Shown: positions 26,618-34,029 of the stretch, piece after piece
How positions within the stretch are numbered: position 1 is the first letter of the stretch
How the letters are laid out: every line of letters starts with the position of its first letter
Origin: Anaerolineae bacterium
Lineage (GTDB): Bacteria; Chloroflexota; Anaerolineae; Aggregatilineales; Phototrophicaceae
NCBI GenBank assembly: GCA_022820665.1
Contig: JAJEFB010000015.1
Coordinates: forward strand, 90,281 to 154,280
DNA: 64,000 nucleotides
Reading direction: 5' to 3'
The notes under the pieces: model-generated
What the model saw: only the letters and a program-made list of their open reading frames with translations
What the model was told of the DNA's origin: nothing
Databases searched by the model: none
Position numbers and translations under genes: made by a program

Positions 26618-28660
26618 ATGCCAACGCAAGGTAGTATCGGTGGCGGCAAGCCAAAACCCCCGCCAAAGCCCTACGATCCGCTATCATCGATACAGGCGCC
26701 GAAACCGCCACCAAAGCCCTATGATCCGCTATCATCGATACAGGCGCCGAAACCCCCACCAAAGCCCTATGATCCGTTATCGTCGATACAGGCGCCAGCG
26801 TCGACAACGCCCATCAACCAACCGGCCCCTGCAACGACTTACCAGCAGAACAACATGCTGAACCAAGACTTCAATTATGTCGTTGCGGGAGTTGGCGAGC
26901 CCAAGGACAAAAAGGAGGACAAGAAGAGAGACGCCCTCGCGGCGGGTTCAGGCGAGCAAGCTATCCCCGGCTTCTCGGAGCACGAAGGAATACGCGATAT
27001 CAGCGAAGCGGGGCTGACAGATTTCGAGCCGGAGGAAGCGACTTCTTTGACCGGCTACACGGCTGTAAGCGAAGGGCAAAGACAGCATATTGATTATCTC
27101 TTGAGCACAGTGGATGATGACTTGGCATGGGTTGCCTTGGTGGTTATCAAAGAGTATGGCTTGCCCTCCAAGGAACAGTACGCTGAGTATATGGCGCAGT
27201 TCGCAGGTTGGGGTTTGGATGAAGAATCGGATCAACTAGCGCTGTCACTCCTTGACCTAGTCAGATACTCGGACTGGGATACCTTGTTGGACCGGGCAGA
27301 TCCAGTGCCGGCAGAAGTTCTGAAAGATTGGACAGATAGACTGCTAGGTCCTGATATTAGACAGCAAAGTCTTTACAACCCCCTGACTTTGGCTTGGGAA
27401 AATGCCCTTAGCACAGGTGATTCAATCGATGTCGGCATTTACAAAGCAGAAGTAGAAAAGAAATACGGCGTCACCTTCGCAAAGACTGATGAAGCGTCTG
27501 AGTGGGATCTCTTAGGGATCAGAATGGCTCATATCGCCTTTGACCTAGCAGCAAGAGCCTTTGGCGAGTGGGCGCGTGGGAAAGATATCTTTTGGGATGA
27601 CGCCACGGCCTTCCGACGGATCATGGGAGAAATAACATTGCTCAATTCTCATGAACTATCGCTCGATCCAGATAGGCAATACACCCCGGAGGAGCTACAG
27701 AATTTGCCAGTCGCAGCAGTCATCGGCCACGAAATACGTATCTTTAAGCACCCGTCTCAGCCCAGGACGAAATACATGATTCCAAATCTTGTACTCCATG
27801 AGCTAGGGCATATATTCAACGCGAATGCCGGGCTAGGTGACAGAGAAGGCGCCGGCTCTATTAACCTGGCAGGCAATCATCCGCTAAACCGCATAGGTAT
27901 GGGGGATCCTGTCCACCAAGTGCTACTAGGATCGTTAACGATCAAATCCGACATGGTTCCGGCCCCTCTGCCTCAGATCTATCAACAGATCGGAGCGCCG
28001 TCGCCAGATCATTTCATCTTTGACAAGGCGCCGCATATCGCGACTCAGATTCAATCACTGCAACAAAGTCTGGAAGTATATGATCCGGACGACGTTCCGT
28101 ATGATAGACTGGTTGGCAGAAATGAAATCACAGCCGATGCCGTGCTAAACTGGTTTTACCATCAAAGCACCGGGGGACTGTATGGCTTCACGCCGGATTC
28201 AGCAGGTCTGAACTGGCAGCGGTTCATGGACCAGAATATGGATGAGGCAATTCGAAACGCGATTGTTCACAATGCGCTTGATGATCCGAATGTGATGAGA
28301 TTCTTCGCCGAAGAGGGAATATTGCCACCGGTTATCGGGATTGGAACGATTGAACCCGAGATTGGTGCTGTCGTCCGATCAATTCCTTCGAAAGAAGGAA
28401 AGGACATCGCTAGCTTGCAAAAGGGCACAGAGGTCATCCTGTATGGACGGATTCAAGATGACGATGATGACCTCAATCATCTCTGGAACGCTGTTGGCAT
28501 AAACGGCGTAAACTGGGTGCGCTACGATCTGGTTGACGAAACTTGGTTTACCAACGATCGTTCCATCACAAAGCAGGAAGCGAGCTTCGATTTTGATCCC
28601 AGTAGCCCATTTGAAGAGACTGAGCGTTGGTTCTTACGGCTAGCGGCAATGCTCGGGTAG
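26618..28660 (+). CDS. Proline-repeat metallopeptidase-like protein with SH3b tail
   Basis: 680 residues. Residues 12-59 are three copies of a 16-residue proline-rich unit (PKPPPKPYDPLSSIQA). A long, mostly helical middle follows (about 130-370). The motif VLHELGHIFNANAG at about residue 391 fits a zinc metallopeptidase HExxH site, with a possible third ligand among later Asp/His/Glu residues. Residues about 575-650 form a bacterial SH3-like domain (VRSIPSKEG, GTEVILYGRI, GVNWVRYDLV), and an acidic-aromatic end follows. There is no signal peptide. It may be an effector or tail-associated peptidase delivered with the tail-like proteins (inference). A WD40 gene starts 10 bases later. Confidence 0.65.
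   Translation: MPTQGSIGGGKPKPPPKPYDPLSSIQAPKPPPKPYDPLSSIQAPKPPPKPYDPLSSIQAPASTTPINQPAPATTYQQNNMLNQDFNYVVAGVGEPKDKKEDKKRDALAAGSGEQAIPGFSEHEGIRDISEAGLTDFEPEEATSLTGYTAVSEGQRQHIDYLLSTVDDDLAWVALVVIKEYGLPSKEQYAEYMAQFAGWGLDEESDQLALSLLDLVRYSDWDTLLDRADPVPAEVLKDWTDRLLGPDIRQQSLYNPLTLAWENALSTGDSIDVGIYKAEVEKKYGVTFAKTDEASEWDLLGIRMAHIAFDLAARAFGEWARGKDIFWDDATAFRRIMGEITLLNSHELSLDPDRQYTPEELQNLPVAAVIGHEIRIFKHPSQPRTKYMIPNLVLHELGHIFNANAGLGDREGAGSINLAGNHPLNRIGMGDPVHQVLLGSLTIKSDMVPAPLPQIYQQIGAPSPDHFIFDKAPHIATQIQSLQQSLEVYDPDDVPYDRLVGRNEITADAVLNWFYHQSTGGLYGFTPDSAGLNWQRFMDQNMDEAIRNAIVHNALDDPNVMRFFAEEGILPPVIGIGTIEPEIGAVVRSIPSKEGKDIASLQKGTEVILYGRIQDDDDDLNHLWNAVGINGVNWVRYDLVDETWFTNDRSITKQEASFDFDPSSPFEETERWFLRLAAMLG
26651..26794 (+). 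repeat. Three 48-bp in-frame repeats
   Basis: Three consecutive 48-bp units encode the 16-residue proline-rich repeat. They differ at only a few third-codon positions, so expansion is recent or maintained by conversion. Confidence 0.9.
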
Positions 28661-28670
28661 GAAGCAACTG

Positions 28671-29867
28671 ATGTTGTGGAAAACAATCGCCGCATTGATA
28701 TTCGCATTTGCCGTCAGTGGCGCGCGCGGTCAAAACATATTGTGCGAGTATGAGTATGCCTGTTATCCCGATGGAGAGTTCTCCGCCGACAATGTTCACC
28801 GAATTCGGACCTTCGGCGGAGATGGCCCCTCACTAAAGGAAGCGAGATGGCACAAGACCGAACCCATAATCATTCTGCTGGGTTACTATTGCCCTGAACA
28901 ATACACAACATGTCCCATAGATGGGGATGGTGATTTATCTGTCTGGAGGGTCTTTAATGATGAAGTATTCGAAACGTATTTTGAGGCAATTGAAATAAGG
29001 GGCTGGAGTATCGCATACAACATGCCCATCGACCAACTGGAACTTGTAAAGCACAAAATTATCCTCGGGACGAATGCCGGCAGCCTCTACTTTTTGGACA
29101 TCGGCAATTGGGACATCGGCAAATGGGACACCGACGATTGGGAACGCCACCATCGGGACGCCGACATATGGGACGCCGACAAATGGGAACTGATAAAAGA
29201 AAAGTTCTCTTATAACATTCACATCGCCGAAGGGAGTGTCAGTGAACTATTGCTGCACCCCTCTGATGAATGGCTGCTGGTCGCGATTGATCATGAGAGA
29301 CTGTTCCGATTTGATCTCGCATCGCACTCAGCCTCCGAAATCAAACTGCCAACGGGTGACGATCTATCGCTGGACGCTTTGGCCTTTTCCGATGACGGTC
29401 GACTCTTGGCCAACGGCGGAAACGGGGTCATCCAGATCTGGGACACAGATTCCTGGGTGGCTGGACCCCCAGCCGATTTAGGCGCCGAATCGCTAGCGAA
29501 ATTGCTGTTTACGGATGATGATTCCCAACTGATTGTCCTGAAGGATGCAACTGTCAGCCGTTGGTCGCTCTCCGGCAAAACTTTGAATCTGTTGCGAGAA
29601 TTGCAATCACATCCGAATAAGCGTCCCTGCCATATCACCGATGGTGATATAAGCCCTGACGGGAGTCTGCTGATGACGGTCGATGACTGTGGCCAAATCC
29701 GGGCTTGGGATTTGACCGCCGATGCAGAAATCTTTATCCCGCAATTGGATTATTCAAATGAAAATAATCCAGGAACAGTGACCCAATTCAGTCCCGATGG
29801 ACGTTTTCTTGCAAAAGGCGGCAAAAAACTTGGTTGGGGCTTGTTTTTCGTCTATCACTCAGCCTAG
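28671..29867 (+). CDS. Secreted WD40-like protein, copy 1
   Basis: 398 residues with an N-terminal signal peptide (hydrophobic residues 5-17, cleavage near ARG-Q). A beta-propeller follows, with recognisable WD-type blades: LALAFSDDGRLLANGG...IQIWD, DGDISPDGSLLMTVDDCGQIRAWDL and TQFSPDGRFLAKGG. Near residues 143-172 it carries six 5-residue Trp/Asp repeats that are absent from its paralogue at 30224. TAGGAAG serves as ribosome site. It is coupled to the metallopeptidase-like gene, and the same arrangement is repeated downstream. A partner or inhibitor role for the peptidase is conceivable but unproven. Confidence 0.7.
   Translation: MLWKTIAALIFAFAVSGARGQNILCEYEYACYPDGEFSADNVHRIRTFGGDGPSLKEARWHKTEPIIILLGYYCPEQYTTCPIDGDGDLSVWRVFNDEVFETYFEAIEIRGWSIAYNMPIDQLELVKHKIILGTNAGSLYFLDIGNWDIGKWDTDDWERHHRDADIWDADKWELIKEKFSYNIHIAEGSVSELLLHPSDEWLLVAIDHERLFRFDLASHSASEIKLPTGDDLSLDALAFSDDGRLLANGGNGVIQIWDTDSWVAGPPADLGAESLAKLLFTDDDSQLIVLKDATVSRWSLSGKTLNLLRELQSHPNKRPCHITDGDISPDGSLLMTVDDCGQIRAWDLTADAEIFIPQLDYSNENNPGTVTQFSPDGRFLAKGGKKLGWGLFFVYHSA
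29097..29186 (+). repeat. 15-bp minisatellite inside a WD40 gene
   Basis: Six in-frame 15-bp units encode D/E-x-x-x-W pentapeptides (DIGNW, DIGKW, DTDDW, ERHHR, DADIW, DADKW). The corresponding loop of the neighbouring paralogue lacks them. Confidence 0.85.
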
Positions 29868-29895
29868 TACAAACGCTGGTTCATTCATTTGAGGT

Positions 29896-30234
29896 AGAAA
29901 CGATACGACAACAATACAATCAATCGCAGTGAATCGCGGCCAAGATGCGCAAATCCAGTAATCCCAAGCCGTTCGGTGGGATGAGGTTGCTGTGATTGGG
30001 CAAACCGTGGGCGGAGACAACGGTTTTGATAAGAATTGGACAGCGATTATCTGGAATGGCAGAAAGCGTTGGGTGGCTTCATATCTTTTGACCACGACGG
30101 AAAATCAACCCGCGCAAGTGGACCAAGACGATCCGTTTTTCGACTTTGATCCCGGCAGCTCCGCTGAAGAAGAGTGGGATCTTTTCTTCGATTTGGCGCG
30201 ATATCTTGGCGAAGGAGTGGCAAATGCTCAATAA
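29896..30234 (+). pseudogene. Displaced SH3b tail fragment
   Basis: The frame reads as an SH3b domain (IQSIAVNRGQDAQIQ, then SQAVRWDEVAVIGQT, WNGRKRWVASYLL) and ends with an acidic-aromatic tail. It is the equivalent of the last 100 residues of the metallopeptidase-like protein (FFDFDPGSS against FDFDPSSPF). An in-frame TAA at 29959-29961 interrupts the domain, and nothing upstream resembles the rest of the gene. A shorter product could start at GTG 29992 (80 residues), but no ribosome site is seen. It overlaps the start of the second WD40 gene, reproducing the order of the intact pair. Confidence 0.65.
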
Positions 30235-31315
30235 AATGGCTGTCATGTTTGCGTTTCTACTTCTCCACTGCATCAGCTACGCGCATGATGAATTGATGTG
30301 CTTTCGCTGGGATTATGAGACTTGTGTGCCGGGTCCGGCCTTTTCCGCCGATAATGTCCATCATACCCATAACACGGTAGGCATAGATGGCGAAGGCTAT
30401 CTCGAGGCGAGCTGGCATAAAACCGAACCATTGCTCGCGCTGATATCAGGCCGTAGGGCGATACCGGACTACGTGGATATCTGGCGACTGGAATACGTTA
30501 ATGGGTATGCTACATTCACCGGAAAGAAGGAACCGCTCAGGTTCAACCACACCTATACAAAACTGGCTGTCACATCGGATAAGGCCGTCATTGGGACAAT
30601 AAATGGCAAGCTTGAGTTTTGGGACTTGGAGCAAGACAAGTTCCTGTATGATCTTCAGATCAGCGACGATTGGGTCAGCGGCGGATGGGTCACTGAACTC
30701 TTGCCTCATCCAAGCCATGACTGGCTGCTTGTCGTCACGAATTATCGGAAGCTGATTCGAGTTGATCTAAAATCGCAGGCTGTTGCAGAAATACAGTTGC
30801 AGGCGAACGAATTCCAGGATTTTAACGCCCTGGCTTTTTCCAGCGACGGGCGTTTACTGGCCGCGGCCGGGAGCGGGATGCTCGGCATTTGGCATACAGA
30901 CACTTGGGAAGCCTGGGAGCCGCGTCCCTTACCTGCGGACTCGGCGGAAGTGCTGCGCTTTACAGAAGACGACTCGCATCTGCTTGTCATTTCCTATGCC
31001 TCTGTCAACCGCTGGTCGCTTGTTGACAAGCGCCTGGATTTCCTTCGCAAGCTGGAACCCTATGCCGGCAGGCGCTATTGTTTCATCAACGATGGCGATA
31101 TCAGCCCAGATGGGAGCCTGCTGATGACAACAGATGAGTGCGGTCAAATTCGCGCTTGGGACTTGGCTGCGGACGCGGAAATATACATCCCGCAATTGGA
31201 TTTTACAGAACCCCCTGTTCGGGGAGAAATCATTCGGTTTAGTCCAGATGGGCGTCTCCTGTTTACCGGCGGCTCACTTGGTTGGGGTTTGTGGATCATT
31301 CACCAACCCGACTAG
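30224..31315 (+). CDS. Secreted WD40-like protein, copy 2
   Basis: 363 residues from ATG 30224, preceded by GAAGGAG at a good distance. The signal peptide is MLNKMAVMFAFLLLHCISYA. It is clearly paralogous to the protein at 28671: shared blocks include FSADNVHH, EASWHKTEP, ALAFSSDGRLLAA, INDGDISPDGSLLMTT and GQIRAWDLAADAEIYIPQLD. It lacks the 15-bp minisatellite. It overlaps by 11 bases the SH3b fragment before it. The repeat of an SH3b tail plus WD40 gene implies that a two-gene unit was duplicated and that the first gene of the second unit then decayed. Confidence 0.72.
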   Translation: MLNKMAVMFAFLLLHCISYAHDELMCFRWDYETCVPGPAFSADNVHHTHNTVGIDGEGYLEASWHKTEPLLALISGRRAIPDYVDIWRLEYVNGYATFTGKKEPLRFNHTYTKLAVTSDKAVIGTINGKLEFWDLEQDKFLYDLQISDDWVSGGWVTELLPHPSHDWLLVVTNYRKLIRVDLKSQAVAEIQLQANEFQDFNALAFSSDGRLLAAAGSGMLGIWHTDTWEAWEPRPLPADSAEVLRFTEDDSHLLVISYASVNRWSLVDKRLDFLRKLEPYAGRRYCFINDGDISPDGSLLMTTDECGQIRAWDLAADAEIYIPQLDFTEPPVRGEIIRFSPDGRLLFTGGSLGWGLWIIHQPD

Positions 31316-31331
31316 GTTGGATAGTCGATCA

Positions 31332-31547
31332 ATGCGCATGAGGAACAAAATAGCAATACTGTCTCCTTCTACGGATGCCAACACCCTCTTTGGATACGCT
31401 CAACGCAGCAACTTCGTCTATCCAGATCCTCATGCAAACCGCACGCTATATGCCGAAAACATTGATCCAGTAAGAGTTTGGACCCAGCGTGACGAATCAG
31501 AATTCGCTAAAGACGCAAAAGGGAAGAGTCTTTATGCCCAGGAATAA
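31332..31547 (+). CDS. Possible 71-residue fragment gene
   Basis: An open frame between the second and third WD40 copies with no good ribosome site and no recognisable domain. It occupies the position where the first gene of a third unit would be, so it may be decayed remains of another metallopeptidase/SH3b gene. Low confidence that it is translated. Confidence 0.2.
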   Translation: MRMRNKIAILSPSTDANTLFGYAQRSNFVYPDPHANRTLYAENIDPVRVWTQRDESEFAKDAKGKSLYAQE

Positions 31548-31972
31548 CCCTGCGCGAATCATCACAACTCTGCTTTTTTATCTAACCTGCTTCCATTATG
31601 TCTTGCAAGCACAAGAGGGTGGCGCGTGGCAGACTATATCCATTGCGATGTCAAACAATGGGCGATATCTCGCCGTGAAATATGGTGAGAATCTCCCAAG
31701 ATACCGAGAGTTCCATCATGGAATATAGATTTATGATCTTGAGGATTTGCTGTTGCCGTCTCAACATCTGGGAGAAATGCTGGATCCTGAGGCTAGAATG
31801 ATATTTAGCCCAGACAGTCAGTACATTGCCCTCGGTGGGTATTACAGATTGTTGGTCTTTAACGTTGATGGCTGCTATCGGTCCTGATAGCAAGGTATGG
31901 ATATGGAATATCAAATCAAAGCAGTTGCTAGTAACTCTGCCAGCGCCTCAGCCAGAGATTGTCGATCCTTAG
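31534..31972 (+). pseudogene. Broken third copy of the secreted WD40 gene
   Basis: It starts with an intact signal peptide (ARIITTLLFYLTCFHYVLQA) and a first blade (ISIAMSNNGRYLAVKYGE). An in-frame TAG follows at 31726-31728, and reading continues as propeller sequence in the same frame (MIFSPDSQYIALGGYYRLLVFN). A one-base frame change near 31885 then leads to the last blade (SKVWIWNIKSKQLLVTL) and a stop at 31970. Total length is far below the ~370 residues of the intact copies, so several blades are deleted. AGAG purines precede ATG. Confidence 0.7.
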
Positions 31973-31994
31973 ACATCGTATAGGAAGAAGCAAA

Positions 31995-32072
31995 ATGACA
32001 ACACGCTGGACCATCGGCTTTACCGTGATCCGGCAGGGCGATGCACAGCGGCTTGTGACAGGGCAAGCCTAA
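31995..32072 (+). pseudogene. 25-codon remnant fused to a decayed structured element
   Basis: ATG at 31995 follows a good AGGAAG site and reads MTTRWTIGF, recalling the start of the array genes, but the frame runs into a copy of the structured element and stops. From 32040 the sequence matches the 5' stem arm and loop of copy 6 (GCTTGTGACAGGGC); the 3' arm and pseudoknot partner are missing. It marks the degraded right edge of the island. Confidence 0.5.
32040..32068 (+). ncRNA. Structured leader element, decayed copy 7
   Basis: The 5' stem arm (GATGCACAGC) and the loop GGCTTGTGACAGGGC are like copy 6, with one base changed in the arm. The 3' arm and downstream TCACAA are gone. This loss shows the element can degenerate when no gene follows. 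Confidence 0.5.
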
Positions 32073-32073
32073 A

Positions 32074-32106
32074 AGAGAGCGATTCCATCGAATCGCTCTC
32101 TCTCTA
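32074..32106. terminator. Hairpin between convergent transcription units
   Basis: A perfect 12-bp stem (32074-32085 with 32090-32101, loop CATC) lies between the island and the minus-strand SPFH gene. The T/A context on both sides (CTCTAT on one strand, TTTAGG on the other) fits a bidirectional terminator, though neither T-run is strong. Confidence 0.65.
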
Positions 32107-32121
32107 TAGCCACGCCGCGCA

Positions 32122-33120
32122 TCAGGCTTCTACAGTTTCCACCTTGTCTTCCGTCGTCAATACGCGCCCGGACCCGTTCGCGCCGCCGTTGGCGCTCGCC
32201 ATCCCGCTCATCGTCGCCATCATATTTTGCACCATGCCGGTCAGTTCCATCGGCAGCACGAACTTGGTAGACGGGCTGCTGCCGACATTTTGCAGCATTT
32301 CCATATATTGCAGCGCCATCGTCTTGTTATCGACATCGCGTGCTTGTTCGTAAATAGCATGCAAAGCCGCGGCATAACCCTCCGCCCGCAAAAGTTGCGC
32401 CTGTCGCTCGCCCTCCGCGCGCAGAATCTGTGACTTTTGCTGGCCCTCCGCTTCCAGAATCGCCGACTGCTTGCTGCCCTCGGCGCGCTCAATGGCCGCC
32501 TGCCGCTCGCCCTCCGCCAGGATCACCTCGGCGCGGCGATCGCGCTCGGCGCTCATCTGCCGGTTCATCGATTCCTGAATCGCTCTCGGCGGATCAATCT
32601 CGCGGATTTCCACGGTGGTGATCTTGATGCCCCAGCGCTCGGTGGTCTCGTCCAGTTTGACGCGCAGCACATCGTTGATTTGTTCGCGGCGCGACAGAAC
32701 ATCATCAAGAACGATGTCGCCGATGACCGCGCGCAAGGTGGTAATGGCGATATTGGTCGTCGCCTCAACGACATCCTTGACCTTGGTGGTCGACAGCTCC
32801 GGATCAGTTATCCGGAAGTAAACCAGGAAGTCGATGCCGATCGACGCATTGTCCTTGGTAATGGCGGTCTGTTTTTCAATATCGAAAAACCGCTCGCGCA
32901 TATCAACTTTCAGCGCCTGCTCGACGAAAGGTATGACAAAGGTCAAGCCAGGACCGCGCACCGTGCGAAAGCGACCAATGAAAAAGATCACCAGGCGCTC
33001 GTATTCCTTGACCGCGCGGATGGCGCTGCGCAATATCCCAAATATGACCAGCAGCAGGACAACCAGAATGACCGCTTGCCCGCCCGACTGCAGCGCTTGT
33101 GTTAAACCGTCAACATTCAT
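32122..33120 (-). CDS. SPFH/Band 7 (stomatin-like) membrane protein
   Basis: 332 residues. A single N-terminal membrane segment (about 17-36) is followed by an SPFH domain (AVKEYERLVIFFIGRF, GPGLTFVIPFVE, ITKDNASIGIDFLVYFRI, VIGDIVLDDVLSRREQIN). A long coiled-coil follows, built of repeated AEGERQA/AEGQQKS units (about 195-250), then a Gly/Met-rich end. Stomatin-type proteins form ring-like cages that organise membrane microdomains and bind FtsH-type proteases. The next gene upstream in transcription order is an NfeD protein, the classic SPFH partner, 46 bases away, so the operon context confirms the assignment. Confidence 0.94.
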   Translation of the reverse strand: MNVDGLTQALQSGGQAVILVVLLLVIFGILRSAIRAVKEYERLVIFFIGRFRTVRGPGLTFVIPFVEQALKVDMRERFFDIEKQTAITKDNASIGIDFLVYFRITDPELSTTKVKDVVEATTNIAITTLRAVIGDIVLDDVLSRREQINDVLRVKLDETTERWGIKITTVEIREIDPPRAIQESMNRQMSAERDRRAEVILAEGERQAAIERAEGSKQSAILEAEGQQKSQILRAEGERQAQLLRAEGYAAALHAIYEQARDVDNKTMALQYMEMLQNVGSSPSTKFVLPMELTGMVQNMMATMSGMASANGGANGSGRVLTTEDKVETVEA

Positions 33121-33166
33121 TACTTAGCTCCTTCGGCTATCTTTGTCTAAACTTGCTTTCATTGAT

Positions 33167-33778
33167 TCATGCGCCTTCATCAGAAGCGCTCCGTTTGGCT
33201 TTTTCCACTTGCAGCTCCAGCCCATCCCGCTGCGTGACCACCACTTCCGCGCCGCTCTCTAGCCGTGACCGGCTGCGCGCCGTCCACAATTCGCCGTTGA
33301 CATGCACGGTAAGCCGATCCTCCATCGTACCCATTACGCGCCCTCGCGCGCCAACCAGGAATTCATCCTTCTGCGTCGACGAGAGTTCGCGCTGCTGCCG
33401 CAATATCGCCCGCAATATGCTGCGGTGATACAGCCAAGCCAAGACCACGCCCAAAACGATGAGCGCTGGCGACACCGACACGTCGGCAAAAAGAAAAAAA
33501 CTCGCGGCAACCTGAACCACCAATCCGCCGATAGCAAAGGGCTCCCACTCCGACTTTAACAGCGGCAGCAAGAAAAACAACGCCGCGCCAACAATAATCG
33601 CGACGACGGCAATCCAATTCACGGCAAGCGCGCTCAACAAATACAGCGTGCCGAGTATCAAAGCGGCCCCCGCAAATTCTGCGACGCCCGTGCCGGGAAT
33701 ATAGGTGCCGGTGGCGCTAACCCATAACCCGGCCATCAACAACAAATAAATGAGATTGGGATCTTGAAGCATGTCCAT
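33167..33778 (-). CDS. NfeD-family membrane protein
   Basis: 203 residues with four to five hydrophobic segments (about 8-120) and a C-terminal OB-fold of about 60 residues. The OB-fold carries the family motif LVGARGRVMGTM, then GELWTARSRSRLESGAEVVVTQRDGLELQVE. This short NfeD form lacks the N-terminal ClpP-like protease domain. NfeD OB domains interact with SPFH proteins, and the gene lies next to one. Eleven bases separate its start from the stop of a small membrane-protein gene before it, implying co-transcription. Confidence 0.9.
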   Translation of the reverse strand: MDMLQDPNLIYLLLMAGLWVSATGTYIPGTGVAEFAGAALILGTLYLLSALAVNWIAVVAIIVGAALFFLLPLLKSEWEPFAIGGLVVQVAASFFLFADVSVSPALIVLGVVLAWLYHRSILRAILRQQRELSSTQKDEFLVGARGRVMGTMEDRLTVHVNGELWTARSRSRLESGAEVVVTQRDGLELQVEKAKRSASDEGA

Positions 33779-33788
33779 AATGTGTCCT

Positions 33789-34007
33789 CTAGTCCGCCAT
33801 GGCGGCGATAATCAAGATTATCGCGAAGAAAATAAAGCCGAATACACCCACTCTAAGGGTCAACGAAAGCAACGCGGATAGCGCTGCGAAGATCAGCCCG
33901 CGAAAAATAAAGGCCAGAATCAAAAGCGCCAAACAACCCATCACTGCCTCCGCAAAATATATATCTATATCCAGTATAAAACGGAAAATGGCGCTTGCTG
34001 CCCCCAA
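33789..34007 (-). CDS. Small two-helix membrane protein
   Basis: 72 residues dominated by two or three hydrophobic segments (FAEAVMGCLALLILAFIFRGLI; VGVFGFIFFAIILIIAAM). No family recognised. It is placed tightly upstream of NfeD and SPFH in the same orientation, which supports it as a real operon member and perhaps a subunit of the same membrane assembly. Confidence 0.6.
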   Translation of the reverse strand: MGAASAIFRFILDIDIYFAEAVMGCLALLILAFIFRGLIFAALSALLSLTLRVGVFGFIFFAIILIIAAMAD

Positions 34008-34029
34008 TTAATGAGGGGCTCAGCCGACA

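Noticed and set aside
26616..26807. 63-codon minus-strand repetitive frame
   Set aside because: It is the antisense of the proline repeat.
20000..32110. Complete prophage
   Set aside because: No integrase, terminase, portal, capsid or lysis genes and no att repeats found.
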